NCBI GenBank assembly: GCA_000469685.2
Contig: LS997562.1
Location: 10,611,514 to 10,675,513, forward strand
DNA from: Haemonchus contortus
Taxonomy: Eukaryota; Nematoda; Chromadorea; Rhabditida; Trichostrongylidae
DNA length: 64,000 nt
Direction of reading: 5' to 3'
Made by a program: the position numbers and the translations under genes. Shown here piece by piece: positions 1 through 12,168 of the stretch (position 1 is the first letter of the stretch; every line of letters starts with the position of its first letter). The notes below the pieces were generated by a model. That model did not search any database and was not told the origin of the DNA. It saw only the letters and a program-made list of their open reading frames with translations.

Positions 1-222
1 GCCGTGTTTGCCATGTCCTATAGAGAGTTTAAGTACTATCTCGATTGGAATATAGAGATGGGACTACTTTAAACTGACCTTGACTTCTGCCAGTTCGCCA
101 ACCGTGTCATCGACAAACGTGCTGATGTCGTTGACGAGATAACCGATAAGAAGTAGACAAGCTGTAGTGCCGATAGTGGTAATGACAATAAGAGCGCCCA
201 CGATTTTGGTTGCCGCGCTCAT
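1..222 (-). CDS. Nematode cuticle collagen, 5' part only (cut by window edge)
   Basis: This is the start of a cuticle collagen gene running left out of the window. Exon 1 is 222 down to 79 (48 codons, ATG at 220-222) and encodes the nematode cuticle collagen N-terminal domain: a short cytosolic start (MSAATKIVGA), a hydrophobic membrane segment at about residues 8-28 and the segment ending VGELAEVK. The donor AAG|GTCAGT is followed by a 61-nt intron, and exon 2 starts at 17 after CTATAG with the codons for D-M-A-N-T-A, in phase 0. That is the same junction as in the collagen at 4398-5473, which reads ...LAEFK|DLANTAW. The Gly-X-Y part lies outside the window. The ATG directly follows a TTTCAG acceptor. 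Product: a secreted structural protein of the cuticle. The family is certain; which collagen it is cannot be told. Confidence 0.9.
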
Positions 223-228
223 CTGAAA
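223..228 (-). promoter_or_regulatory. Likely spliced-leader acceptor of the left collagen
   Basis: On the minus strand the bases read TACTTTCAG immediately before the ATG at 220-222. A T-rich TTTCAG at the start codon with no upstream coding exon is the usual trans-splice site of nematode genes. It also fixes the start codon. Confidence 0.6.
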
Positions 229-784
229 GTACTTTCAGAATATTATAATTATAAGCAGCAATTCCTTTTAGGTTCGTTACGGTCTTAGGGGGGATATCAT
301 AGAAGAAATGACGGATGTCTGTTAGGGCAGATAAATTGTTCCAGTGAAAGCAGAGAAAAACAGCTTAATCCGCCCCGAAACCCTCCATCCGATCTACATA
401 GTTTCGTGTTCCACTACCATTTGGAAGGGACTGTCAGCCATTGTCTTATAACACCTTTATTAGCAGATTCAATTTGTTTTATCATCACGTCACTTTTACC
501 TATTTTTCGGTCGCTTCTAACTATTTTGTGAGTCCTTCTGATACATCTTGTTCAGAGGTCTGCAGGTTCTTAGCGTTTGCGCTGTAAGTACCGAAGACTG
601 TGGAATGAATAGAAAAGTATTTTCCAATCTCACAAAAACCAAGCAAACTTGCCTATTCATACATCCCTATGTTCGACTAACCTCAATGAAACCTTCTAAA
701 ATACTCCGGAAGTCGGAATATTGGTGGCTCTTTTACCATGATTAATTACCTTTTTTGGAATTCACTTGCTCATTCAATGGCCAC

Positions 785-1008
785 TCAGAATCGCAGTGAC
801 ACCCGGAATTCGTCTATGACTGCATCTGGCCTATATAATGACTAGAGATGGTCAGTCGCTGTGCAGATTTGTTTATCCTCCAAAAAAAATGTTCCTAACC
901 AATTAAACAACCCTGGGGAAATAGAAGACACGCTTATCCTTGAGTGGAAATGCAGGAATCGATCCCTAGACTATGCCTGTGCTAGTACGTCACACGCCAC
1001 TACACCAT
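785..1008 (-). repeat. SINE-like repeat, minus copy, degraded
   Basis: The order of blocks matches the family seen best at 25905-26215, inverted: a 'ggcctatataatgac' block, a 'tttatcctcc' block, then an 'aatcgatccc' block (degraded B-box complement) and 'cacgccactacacca' (A-box complement) at the right end. Internal bases have drifted. Confidence 0.6.
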
Positions 1009-1617
1009 GAAGCAATTGATCAAAGAGGTTGAACCCACTTCTTCTATCCCTTCATACCCTGAGACTGTATCGGGCTTAATCTCAAGCTAATTGGGACTAG
1101 CTCAGGTAATTTTATGGTTGAATGATCAAACAAAAAACAACATCCGATAATAAAACAGCTGTACGACCTACCGCAATGGGCGCTCACTTGGTGTCCTTAC
1201 TTTTTGAAGTCAACTTAGATAGATGGGCAGGATTACACTAAGGAGTAACTTGGCTCAGCGGAAGACTAGCCCAAAACAGCTTAATGTCGGTAGTCGATTT
1301 TTATATAGGTGATCACGCTGAAAGCTTACAACACTCTCGGATCCTGCCTTCTTCAAAATCACTTTTTGCAGACATCGTAATTCTCGTTATTTTTGCAGAA
1401 CCTTGTCAAACAACCCTCTGATACGGCTTGCGCTTTCGACATTTTGCCTTGAACCGGATATGTTTTCCTTCAAACGCCTTCAACCAGCCATATGACTCAA
1501 ATACAAGACAAAAATCGATGAAAAGCCCCAAACGTGGATCAACTTTGGGAGTGGGGAAGGATCACCTTCCTATTACGGTCAAATGATCGGCACTATTTTG
1601 CATGATCGCCATGAGAG

Positions 1618-1682
1618 GACTATAAAAGGATAAAGTTTCTGGCGTTAATCAGTCCCGTCTGAGGGATGCGCCCCCACACTCG
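1618..1682 (-). repeat. SINE-like tail fragment
   Basis: Only the 3' tail of the family is present, inverted: 'aaaggataaagtttctggcg', then 'gagggatgcgcccc' and 'acactcg'. It stops at the TA microsatellite, so the rest was lost or the copy was broken there. Confidence 0.65.
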
Positions 1683-1683
1683 A

Positions 1684-1703
1684 ATATATATATATATATA
1701 TAT
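1684..1703. repeat. (TA)n microsatellite
   Basis: A run of alternating T and A, about ten units, between two SINE-like copies. Confidence 0.9.
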
Positions 1704-1721
1704 TTATTCATTTATTTCTCA

Positions 1722-1960
1722 TATAAAAGGATAAATATTTGAGGCCAATCGAACAAATTTGTGGGATGCGCCCTCGCTTTCACTTTCAGCCTATGTACCA
1801 GTAAGTGTTTCTGATCTCCCAGGCAGGTCTGGTGTTAATTTAAAGACCCTTGATGGGTGGAAGGCTTGGTTGGCCCAAACACGTATAAATTCGTGATCTG
1901 ATTCCCGGACCATGCGTGTGACATTTTGCCGCACTTGCCACTACATCACATGCACGCACC
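1722..1960 (-). repeat. SINE-like repeat, minus copy
   Basis: Inverted copy with tail 'aaaaggataaa', the 'gggatgcgccc' block, the 'cccaggcaggtctggt' block, 'ggaaggcttggttggcc' and, at the right end, 'gccgcacttgccactaca' (complement of the A-box region). Almost full length. Confidence 0.7.
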
Positions 1961-4297
1961 TATACACCCATGTTTGATATTTTTTATACAAATATTTTAC
2001 ATAATCTGTATTTGATTATGTAAAAAAATTTTAGAAAAATTACCGCAAAAATTAAGTATATCGGTAGAGGTCATGAAGAGCATTCTGGGGAAAGTTGATC
2101 TGAATTAAGCTCTTAAGGCTGATGTCTCGATCTGTTCTGAAAACCAGATGCTAGTTTATCATCTTCAGAAGATTAGGAAACTTTGATGAATTGCGATCTC
2201 AAATTACAGCCCGACACCTTTTTTACAAATGCACTTTCTTCAAACAGCAATACAACTGAAAAGGTATCAAGATTGTTGTAAACAGATCCGCTCTCACGGT
2301 ACGCCCTACTGCGTGCTGGCTATTTCAACTGAGCTTCTCGTCCCTGAAGACACAGACGGAAATACAAACGATTCCAGGGATTTCTCACTGACTTCAGAAA
2401 AAATGCTGAAATCAGTCGAAACGGAGCACGTGAGTAATCAGTGCTCGACAATGTATGACAGTGCTTGACACAGGTTGCTTTGCAGCGAACAAAGTTTCAT
2501 TCGAATCCTCCCCTTGGTCTTCAAAACTCGCCCAAGCTCAGAAATTAGCCATTCAGAAAAGCCTCATATTTTGGACTTTCCACAGATTTTTCAGTCTTTC
2601 CCATACATGAATTGTTTTACATTAATGTCTACCCTGCAGCGCAGTAGAGTTGCGAGCTGTATCCCCAAAAAATAGGTTAAATCTGAGACTTTTTTTGGCT
2701 GCAATGTGAAAACCTCCATGTGATTCTGATTTATTATTTTTTACAAATAGCCAAGCAAAGAACAACATATAGAATCGTTCCTGATCTATCAAATATTAGC
2801 ATGTTCATCGAGCCTCGGTCACAATAAAAACGAGCCCATTACGTCCCACGTGAAGTAGGACCTGAAAAAAAAAATAACCGTTAGTTCCAGAGAACTCTCG
2901 TCGCAAATTACAAAAGGCGTCCTTCAATTGGTTTTGAAATTTCGACTGGTTTCACCTTAAAAAATTCCAAGGCGGATCCCGTCGGGCTGTTTTCCTACGC
3001 TAAAAGCTTGTCATATTTTTTTCTCTACAATTACAACGTAATACGAAATGTGTGAAATGTTGGGCATGATTGGATGAGCATTGAAAAGAAAGTAGGAAGG
3101 CGTAGGGGAGGAAATGGATAAGAAGGGACTGTCTTTGTATTGTTCCAATGGGCAAACGACTAAGTAGAAGTACCTATGCGGCATCTTCTGGAAACTTTTG
3201 GTGATTCGAGTTGTCCTATGCAAAGAACCCCAACCTAGGGACCTTAGCACCATTCAACCATTTTCCCAATCAAGTAGTGGTGGGATTGCGGTGGTGGGAG
3301 TTCCCCTCAAGATAGCTGCACCTTATGGTTTAGCTAGGTGATGTGATCACTAGTAGAGATTTCGGGCGTTACCAGTTGTTGATGTCTCGGGTATTTAGCC
3401 GGGTATTCAGCTTTGAAATGAAATTTTTGCTTGGATTATTTGTGTGATTGGTCAATTCCTATTAAGTCCTATTTTTATGGTGTCGCGTAACCGAGTTGTG
3501 AGCTTTCTCTTTCTCTGTTGCGTACGTTCACCCACTGTCAGGGTTTGGGCTCATTGCCGTGGTGAATGGAGTGTACTCCGAATGTCACTGTTACCCGTCA
3601 ACGCAATATATCTACCCCTTCCTATGGCTTCCCGCTTCCTAAACACTCCTGGGACCTGACTTGAACTGTGAATTTTCACAGTGAACACCCGGACTGAAGG
3701 CATATTACACAAACGCAGAACGTCATGGGACAACTTTGGCGCAATCGGCACTCCTTGTTAGCGTTTATTTACAAAACATTTTCACGGTCTTGGAGCTATT
3801 AGTGGACGTTTCAAAAAGGACAGTGTTATTTGGAGTACACTTCATTCGCCAAGGGTGAGATCCAGTTCTCCCCTAATTTTAGCTTTTTCCAACGACATCA
3901 TTCCCGAAACTGACCACCACTGTCTACACATCTACCACTTTTTCGGCTACAATTGGAACGTTGGAATAGTTCCAGACATAAGCTCGCTCTCGATCAGGAT
4001 CGCGTGACTTTTTGCTCAAGACAGAGACATGCTTCAGTGATCAGGAAAATGAGAAGTCAAGTCAATTGGGCGCTAAAGACGTTCAAACAGTTCTCATCCG
4101 TGATCGTTAAACTTGACTCGGCTGGCCCCTGTACTTGTAAAGCAGCCTGATCTGTTTAACCTGCTTCTGTAGCTAACCTAGCTTGCCTAACCTAGCTGAA
4201 ACGAGACAGTTTTGCAGAGAAAAGCAGGTTTTTCTCGGGAAAACTTTCTTGTTCTTCTTTGTTTACCTGTATTGTTTACGCAAAATACCCAGAATAA

Positions 4298-4303
4298 TTT
4301 ATT
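4298..4303 (-). terminator. Polyadenylation signal of the complete collagen
   Basis: AATAAA on the minus strand, about 95 nt past the collagen stop codon at 4398-4400, the usual position for a nematode poly(A) signal. Confidence 0.65.
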
Positions 4304-4397
4304 GAACACATGGCACTAAGCGTTTGCCGAGCTAACGGCATAAATAACATCTACAATCGTTTCAAAAAAAGATCACTGAATTTCCTCATTCAGGTGA

Positions 4398-5473
4398 TCA
4401 GTGCTTGAATTTGCGTAGTACTCTTCTGTTATGAGCATAGGCACTGCCCTCATGCACGTCATCTCTCAGCCTCAGATTGTACGGATTATCAGCTGTGTTG
4501 TCGAAACTGAAACTGTGCACAGCAGCAGCACCGCTTTCGTGTTGCATTCGTTCGAAGCGAGTCGATCGAGGTGGGCATGGACAATATTCGGCATCGTGTC
4601 CAGGCATACCCACTGGTCCCTCAGGTCCTTGTCGCCCTTCTTCTCCACGTGGTCCTGCTTTTCCTGGTGCACCTGGTGCTCCCATTGGTCCAGGTATTCC
4701 GATGATTCCATCATTTCCACTAGGTCCAGGAGGTCCTGGTGGACCAGGTGGCCCGGCGACTCCTGGAGGACCTGGAAGAGCCTTTCCACGCTCTCCATTT
4801 TTACCTGGAGCTCCGGGAGGTCCTGGAGGTCCAGGTGGACCCGGTGGTCCTTGGTCACCAGGTGGACCAGCTGGTCCGGGCACTCCAAGGCCACTTTTTG
4901 AAGTTGACTCGCCTGGTGCCCCATCTGGACCAGGTGGGCCTGGAGGGCCATCTGGACCAGGTGGACCTGGTGGTCCGACAGGGCATTTTATGCATCCACT
5001 TGCACCTCCTGCACCGGTGAGCGAGACGCCATCGTGGCCACGTTTGCCCTGCTCTCCCGGCGCTCCTTGCTCTCCTGGTTCTCCAGGTGGACCTGGTGGG
5101 CCAGGTGGTCCTACTGGACATTTATTAGCTTGAGGTCCGCAATTGCAGGTGTCTGGCCATTGGCGACGTATTCGACCTTCTACTACTGACCTTCTCTGTC
5201 GGAAGGTATCGTACGGATGTGGCCTCATGTGGTGCCATGCTGTATTCGCCAAGTCCTGAAGCGGAAAAACCTTATTCAGAGTAGGAAAGAACTCAGAAGC
5301 CGAGCTGTTACCTTGAATTCAGCTAACTCTTCTATGGTATTGTCATAGAAGTTGTTGATATCATTGAGAATGTAGCCAGCGATCGCGATGGCAGCCAACG
5401 TGGTGGTGGCGGTGATGGCAGCGACGACTGTGATAGCAGTAGTCGTCGCCCTCAATTGCGAAGCCGTTGTCAT
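4398..5473 (-). CDS. Nematode cuticle collagen, complete
   Basis: Two exons: 5473-5312 (54 codons) and 5255-4398 (285 codons plus stop), with a 56-nt intron (donor AAG|GTAACA, acceptor TTCAG|GAC); 339 aa. Residues 1-54 form the N-terminal cuticle collagen domain with a hydrophobic segment ([20 protein letters not shown]). Next comes a basic, furin-like processing region ([15 protein letters not shown]), then Gly-X-Y blocks interrupted at cysteine clusters: [10 protein letters not shown] before the first, GCIKC within, and YCPCPP at the end. These cysteines cross-link chains. A non-collagenous tail of about 57 aa follows, rich in charged residues. The protein is secreted by the hypodermis into the cuticle. 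It is a tandem paralogue of the gene at 1-222, with the same exon 1/2 junction. Start choice: the ATG at 5471-5473 lies 10 nt after a TTTTCAG acceptor; a further upstream in-frame ATG would lie before that acceptor. The exact collagen subgroup is not assigned. Confidence 0.95.
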
Positions 5474-5483
5474 GCCGTCACTG

Positions 5484-5490
5484 CTGAAAA
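5484..5490 (-). promoter_or_regulatory. Likely spliced-leader acceptor of the complete collagen
   Basis: TTTTCAG on the minus strand, 10 nt upstream of the chosen ATG (5473). It decides the start against an in-frame ATG further upstream. Confidence 0.6.
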
Positions 5491-8099
5491 GCGAAAGGTT
5501 AAGCAATTTTCAGCCGAATGGTGGGCCGACAATGAATGCGACATCTTGAAAGGTGCCCTGACGAAAATGGAAGCCAGAAGCCGTGGAAGCCTTGAGTTTG
5601 CTTACTCGAGATGTATTCATTTAAAGTAGACAAAAAGATTCTGCAAAAGAGGGGTTCGGCTCAGAAGCAGTAAGAGGACACAGGACTCGATGTGGTACCG
5701 TCTGTCAAAAAAACCAAGAAGGCCAATGTTGTTTCCCAGGGTAATGGAAACAGGAGAGCGATACGATAAACACGAAGGAAACTGGTCGAATGGCGGAAGT
5801 AGTGTAGAGAGTGAGATGACTGTGTTCGAGGGCATGTTTGTGCTCGATTGTATCCCTTCGAGAAGAAAATTGGCCACTGTTTTTGACGCAGTCAGGTGCC
5901 AATCAAGGGATTATGAAAGGAATTTCGACCTTCTTGCAATTCGCTTTCTTTGCTGGTGGAGCTATTCCTCGATCATGGAATGACGACGGCACAGCGGTAG
6001 GGTGGTCTCTGCTCACAAACTGGGCGGTATATCTATCCCAAACGATAGACAGGCGAATAAAGGTGCCTATGCGCCATTTTCTAGTATCTGCTCTTCAGCT
6101 TGTCCTAGAAGTTGAGGCAGGGCGTCTAGGATGGGATAAGGGTAGCGTAAGGTACCGAGCCGGAAGCAGACTGATTCCGCAAAATCAGAGCATACGCATC
6201 ACCAACCAGGCGGTGGAATGAAACGTGGCTTCCTCCAGTGGGCGAGATCGGGTCGAAGGTCGATCTCATACCCCTCATACTGATTCAAATGGGAAGTCAG
6301 CAAATATCCCCAACGTTTTACAAACTTCGGCTAATTTACAGAGATCAACCCATAGCTGAGAGGAGTAGGAGAAGAAGCAGCTTGGTACCCATGGAAGCTC
6401 AGATTCAGTAGGTTTCATAACCAAGAATGGTAGGCGGTCGGTTCATGTGAGGGATGACAAGACGGCGAAAGCACGACGAGCTAGTCTGAAGGAATGAACA
6501 AGGAGCACGTAAGTCATTAGACATGCTTGGAAAGAAACGAAAGAATGCGAACCACTCAACGGAACGAATGGGGACGTCCCGGTCTGGATCCGAGGGAATG
6601 CCCAAAGAAAGGGCATGGGCTATAAAGATTATGCATGAATGGTGAAAAGAAACTGGAAGAACAGCTAAACAAATGATGGCAGGAATTCGTTTGGGTGGTT
6701 AGGGGGAACGCTCTGTCAGTTTTAGCCTCATCCTACAACTTCCATCTCTTTTGTGAACATGCTGGGTCCAGAATTACCATGAAATATCCTTAATGTGGCC
6801 GTTCCGGTTGAATTCAATCAGTCCTTTCAAGGAAAAGTTCAGTTCCCGAAAGAACTCAGGGAAACGTTGGGAACCCAAAGCTGGAAAGGGTAGATAAACA
6901 AAGTCGAAAGGATTTCTCTGCAGTAGATAACCTTAGGTCTGCCATGGGTAAGGCTCGAATATGGGCCACGAGGGTTCCGTGTCAAGTAAATCCATAGAGA
7001 CAGCTATGCCCTCTAAATCAGTTCAGAATGATAGATAAATGTGAGACCGACTTGTGCTTTGTCAACACCGGAGTCTTATTTCTCGACAGAATCACCGACC
7101 TCGGAGGAGTGGACCCTCTCCCAGTCGCTGCAACTCGTCTACCAAAGGTACAATCTGTGAGAAAATTAAGCCGAGTCAGTTACTGCCCATAAGCACTGCC
7201 TAAAGCGAGGATGCCTTCCCTTGAGAGTTGGTCAAGTGGTAACAAATTTGTTCCAGGCAAGAATAATCTATGGAAGGGACAGATGGAAAGGGCCGGCAAA
7301 AGGTGGACCAACCAGAAGAGTGCTGTATGATTGCTGAAGATGATTTGGTCAAGGAGATGATTACGCTTAACGTCAATGCCCGGTGTGACCCTTATATATG
7401 TTCCAAACGGCCAAGGCTGACCTAACCAGAACGTTTAACTACCGGCTTAGCAAGTTCGGTTTTTTTTTGTTCTGTGCTAATCGGATTTCAATGCCCCTAA
7501 CAACCTGGCACTCAGTCAGGCTATTGCATTGGCCTATAGACAGGTTTATGTGATATAAGAAGTTAGCTGCTTGTGAAATTCGATGTAGGATAACTCGGAA
7601 ATGAGGAAGAACCTGTTCCGAATACGATCTAAGCGGATCAGAATGCGCCAATTAATTTTCGGATATCGTTCCAAGGATAGCCTACAAAAAAAGATGTCTA
7701 CGGATTTGAAATGTCCAGTTTGAATGCTATCAAGGTAGCTTGCGGATAAGCATCATTTGGTTTAACTCCTCTCATTCAGCTTTGTGCCCCAAGTTTGCAC
7801 CCTTTACTTTTTTTTCCGAAATTAAAGGAAAGATACAAAGAAGTCAGAAACCCACAATTCCTTACAAGGAAACTACTAGCTAATTTTTTTTAAAAATCAA
7901 CTTTTGAACTCATTAGGCTTCTCTAAAGCTCGAACGACATCATTTTCAAAACGGAACTATAGTGACTAGCCCTGAAAAGCCCTAAAAGGATCGAACGGCC
8001 CGGGTAACCCGAAAGCGTCGTACTGCTTTCAGGTTTTTATTTTCTTCCTCAACGAAATTTTAGTGTTCAGCCGATTGGCCAAAAAGGGGGAACGTCTTT

Positions 8100-8395
8100 G
8101 GCATTACCTACCTTTGTTATGGGATGCGCCCCACACTGGACTTCCTTACAAAATCGTAGTAGCCCTTGAATGTGTATGCGGCCTATACAATGAATTATTC
8201 TGGCTAGTCGATGTCAAATCGATGCTTTTGCTCTCGCAGACAACTATGTTACCACTTACTCGATCTCAGACAAAGGAAGGTTCGGTTGGCCCAGGAGGGT
8301 TGGCTCGGTTGGCCTAGGAGGAGGGACAAAGCAATCCGATCCCTGGATCATGCCTGTGCGACACTACACCCTCTGCCCCTACTCCACCTCCGATC
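8100..8395 (-). repeat. SINE-like repeat, minus copy
   Basis: Inverted copy: 'gggatgcgccccacactgga' tail block, 'cggcctatacaatgaa', then a duplicated 'ggttggccyaggaggg' block, 'gatccctggatcatgcctgt' and 'actccacctccg' (A-box end). The 'ggttggc' block appears twice, a small internal duplication. Confidence 0.7.
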
Positions 8396-9059
8396 TTGTA
8401 AACAGCAATACTCTTAAAAATACTTTCCGATCGGTTCTGAAAGAGTGAAGGTCCGGAATCCAGGATAGTACACGGCTTTCAAGTTTCTTTGAAGGTAGCC
8501 GTAACCATGCTTCCGTTTCCCTTAGCAAATCATACAGCCCTTAGCATGATCGGGTCCGGTTCTTCATGGGAACCACTCATTTCCTCGTTTTCCTCATCTG
8601 AATAGACATACCGACATGGAACTACTTGGGAATCCTTGAGCATGATGCATAGCTCTGTTGTAAAGCCTAATTGAATGACTTAGAACTGGAGTACATCCGC
8701 TTTTTAGAGGCCACATAAAGGTCCCCCTTGTTCATCTCTGTCGAAAAGCTTTGATCCATTAAAGAACCAGACCCATTCTATTCTTTAACACTTTCAAAGG
8801 TGATCTCTGACCGGGTGATTAGAATCATTACATTCGCTATTCAAGTCCAAATGTTTAATGGTGGAACGAATAGAAATGCTTCGCTGAAGGAGAGTCGAAT
8901 ATGCTCATTCAGGGAGGAAAGATAACGAAAAGACCTTCGAAAAGCAGCTTCGAAGGCTTGGGAGAAACAATAGCTTGAATGATGGCAATCGTTCCATATT
9001 TTAAATCACCTCTTCCACCATATGATAAGAATTGCAACTTATGAGGAGTGAGCCATGCA

Positions 9060-9303
9060 TGAAAGATAAAAGTCTCGGGGCGTTAATCAATCCCATCTGA
9101 GGGATGCGCCCCGCACTCGACTTCCCTTCAGAATCACAGTTGCGTATTGAATGCGTATGTGGCCTATATGATGAATTGTGGTGGTCTGGCACAATTAGCC
9201 TACCCCGGAACGATGGAAGGCCTGGCTGGCCTAGGCGGATATCGATACGGGATTCGAACTCGTGACTAAGAGTGTGATAGTGCACCATTACACCATCTCC
9301 CCA
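9060..9303 (-). repeat. SINE-like repeat, minus copy, well kept
   Basis: Inverted copy from 'gataaaagtctcggggcg' through 'gagggatgcgccccgcactc', 'ggcctatatgatgaa', 'ggcctaggcggatatcgata' and 'gggattcgaactcgtg' (B-box complement) to 'gcaccattacaccatctcc' (A-box complement). A 113-codon open frame crossing it is a shadow. Confidence 0.75.
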
Positions 9304-10084
9304 AGGATACCACCACGGATGATTAATGGCCTCAGAAATCAACGAATAGACTTTGAGTCTTTGCTTCTACATTTCAGGATCCGACAATGACATTCCCGTG
9401 CTGACACAATGATTAAGCTAGGATCGTGACACCCTTATACTCCATCAAAACGAAACAGCGCGTAGCCGATCTCTATTTAGTTGCCTCATCGACTGCCATT
9501 TTACAGATGGTCACCTTTACTAGTTGTCTTATCGAGCCGAGCGCTGAGCGGTCCAGGAATAAGCTTGCTCCCAAAGCCAAAAGTGCAAAATCGCGTGGAC
9601 ACCAGAATGATTGGTGACTTTCAACAGATTAACTTTTTGTATTTATCTGAACTGTACTTTGATTTCACCGTCATCGTCGAAATTGGTGAATCACTTGACC
9701 AAGGCAGCTCAGTTTTTGTTACTTATCCTATCCCCGTTGCAATTTGTCACTGAAACGATTTATGATTTCCCGTTTTTTCGTTGATAGTCCTATTGGAGAA
9801 ACCTGTTACGATCAAGGATCCATGGAACTAATATCATCCAAAAACATACATTTGCTGACCACTTACCATCCACCCATAAAAACTTGGAATGCCCATCCTT
9901 CCAATTTCAATTGGGAAATCAAAGAAACTTTACGATAAGAAAGCTGTTCCACAAATCCCAGGTCTAACTTAGATCGCCCCACACCCTAATCTGATGATAC
10001 TGGTAGTACTGTAAGAATCTTGCCGAGTAACGACTCCTTGACTCCTACCAACATCACATGTCTGAGCTCCATGTGGTTCTTATT

Positions 10085-10235
10085 GGGGCGGAGGTGGTGT
10101 AGTGGCAAGTGGCGCACTATATCACACGGACGGTCAGGGGTTCGGACCCCGTATCGATGCCCACCTAGGCCAATTCGGGTTGATTAACGCCAAAAAACTT
10201 TATCCACATAAAGTTTAGACTTTAAACTTTAAGTG
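10085..10235 (+). repeat. SINE-like repeat, head half, plus copy
   Basis: Starts 'ggcggaggtggtgtagtggc' (A-box TGGTGTAGTGG), continues 'aagtggcgcactat', 'aggggttcggacccc' (B-box) and 'cacctaggccaa'. It then jumps to the 'gattaacgccaaaaa...tttatcc' tail, so the middle is deleted. Confidence 0.75.
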
Positions 10236-11392
10236 GTTCTTATAAGTGAGCCTAAGCAGAATGGAAGATTACCGAAAGCAAAAGCAGATGGAACATAGTG
10301 AGCTTTTGACCATTTGGAATACGATCCTGGAATGAAGCATGTCCTGGAGCGCCGTTGATCACTGGCCTACACCTTGCCAACCTGATAAACAAGATGGCAA
10401 CGCACTTGGTAGAGGTTGAAAGCGGGGCGCATCCCGAAATGAGATTCCAAGGGAAGAGTGCCCATTGTTGACTGTCGCACTTGACTTCCTACATAAGTCA
10501 ACGCCAGCAAGGGTTCTTCCAAGGTGTGTTCACAAAGTAGAGGGCACGGTAAGTTTGAGCGGGGCTCGAGCCGCTGATCGCTCCCGTGATAGCAGCGCCT
10601 TTTCATCGTCAGCTATAGTATTTGTGCCTTGTTTAATAGTATCAAAACACTCTGAAGAGATCTTAATTTTCATTTTTCCTTACAGGCTTGATTCTATAGT
10701 CAAGCAATTCACAGTAAGCAATGTTCACTTCTTCAGAGTAGCGGACATTGTGGGACTTTACCTACAGAAACCTACTGCGTATCACCCTGGCACATGGTAG
10801 GACATCGCATCAAGAAGTGTGGCCTTCATGCAAATAAAGATATTCTTGGTAGATTAAAGGGGATAGGCTGTTGAGCTCATTACATGGTCAAGGGGACCGC
10901 CTCATGTCCGGCTTATCTGTTGTGAGGGTCACTTAAACTTACACATAATCGATGATATTTTAATGAATGGTGATGACTGACTTTGAATATTTTTCCAGTT
11001 CTGTTCTCGTTCTACAGATTAGTAAAAACAAGTCGGATTTTAACGTCCCGTGAACGTGTGATACCGTAACTCTATGACTTTTTTGTACCTTTATTGTTGC
11101 TTCGTATAAGTGGCGAATGTTTGGATGTACTAGAGTGTGTGTGGCACTTGCAACACATTCACGGGACTTTGAAGTCCGTTTCGTAGTAAATTAAGTAGTA
11201 ACAGACCTTTTCGTGTCGTCCATACAAAACAGACACAAAGTCTTCGTCAAAGAAACGGTAACGTCTGCAATGCGCAATCATGCTCCTCATTTTCCGCCGC
11301 AAAGTTCCAATTCTGTTATTGTACTTTAGAAAATCTAAATCGATTTTGTATGGCTCTCAGCTGCTTCCTTGGCTGCCAAGTTTTGCAACTTG

Positions 11393-11566
11393 ATGTGCTT
11401 TCCGTTGTTATTTCTTTATATGTGTGCTAAGAGAGTCTACTCTTTGCGTTTTGGTTCAATGTATATTCGCTTATGTATTTCTCCTTTTTTCAAGGAAAAA
11501 TGTGGCCGTAAAAGAGGATGTATGGTGGGCAAAAAGGATTGCGTCCCTGGTATCATTGGAGCTTAA
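11393..11566 (+). CDS. Possible small secreted cysteine-containing peptide (weak)
   Basis: An open frame from ATG 11393 gives 57 aa. It starts with a short hydrophobic stretch (MCFPLLFLYMCA) and ends in a basic cysteine motif (EKCGRKRGCMVGKKDC) before the stop. An alternative reading is that only the 3' part is a terminal exon, since TTTTTTCAAG lies just before the EKC segment. No upstream partner exon, poly(A) signal or family match was found. It could be chance. Confidence 0.15.
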   Translation: MCFPLLFLYMCAKRVYSLRFGSMYIRLCISPFFKEKCGRKRGCMVGKKDCVPGIIGA

Positions 11567-12136
11567 TCGATCGTGTATACCACAGCCCACCTAAAGCCAC
11601 TTCATACTTCTCAAGAGGGTAAGTAAGATAATTCCTTTCTTTTATACATCTCGAGTCTCTTTCCACTAGTTAGAGCAAAATTCATTTTTTGTTGTGAAAG
11701 TATTCTCCCATGAAAGTTTCGTTGTCTTCTGAAGCAAGGCAATTGTGCTCCATGTGATACATCAGACTTTCTCCGTCCAGCCGCCATTTTCTTTAGTGTT
11801 TCACTGTTCACTTGCTCTTACTTCAATTAATCCGCAAATTCGACTAGGACCGGCAGTGAGTGCTTTTTCCCTTCCCTATTCTTTTGCGAAAAGGAGAGAA
11901 CTTGTTGAAGTGTCAACGCCCATACTAACATTCTGAACGATCTTTCAATGAGTATTTGGTAAGAATGAGCTCGAATTTCTTGGCTTTCGGGCTCTGACGA
12001 TGGCGATAAGACTGAAATGCAGCCAAATAAAAAACTTATAACACCTCGACTGAGGTTTTGTTAATTCGAATCCAGTGTTGCATTCCTCAGAAGCTTTATC
12101 ACGATTTCATGGGCTAATGCGCCTAATCACTCAAAC

Positions 12137-12142
12137 TTTTAG
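12137..12142 (+). promoter_or_regulatory. Likely spliced-leader acceptor of the J-domain gene
   Basis: The bases AAACTTTTAG end at 12142, 26 nt before the chosen ATG at 12169. T-rich acceptor with no upstream coding exon. Confidence 0.4.
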
Positions 12143-12168
12143 TGCTTACTTGTGTCGTGAATATTATT

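Larger units (their letters stand above)
229..4297. other. Intergenic stretch between the two collagens
   Basis: No convincing exon is seen on either strand; open frames are short and lack domains or splice context. It contains three minus-strand SINE-like copies or fragments (785-1008, 1618-1682, 1722-1960) and a TA microsatellite (1684-1703). The left collagen's promoter must lie to the right of 228, but no motif stands out. Confidence 0.5.
5507..12136. other. Intergenic stretch, repeats, no convincing gene
   Basis: Open frames here are short and mutually contradictory, with no recognised domain. It holds SINE-like copies at 8100-8395, 9060-9303 and 10085-10235 and one small cysteine-bearing frame at 11393-11566. 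The block 5600-7400 is relatively G-rich and purine-skewed, but I see no homology. Confidence 0.5.

Noticed and set aside
4431..5133. Long proline/glycine and tryptophan/serine-rich plus-strand frames over the collagen
   Set aside because: They are antisense or shifted shadows of the GC-rich Gly-X-Y repeat; the minus-strand collagen explains them fully.
9001..9342. 113-codon minus-strand frame
   Set aside because: It lies within a SINE-like copy; similar frames appear in other copies without conservation of the product.
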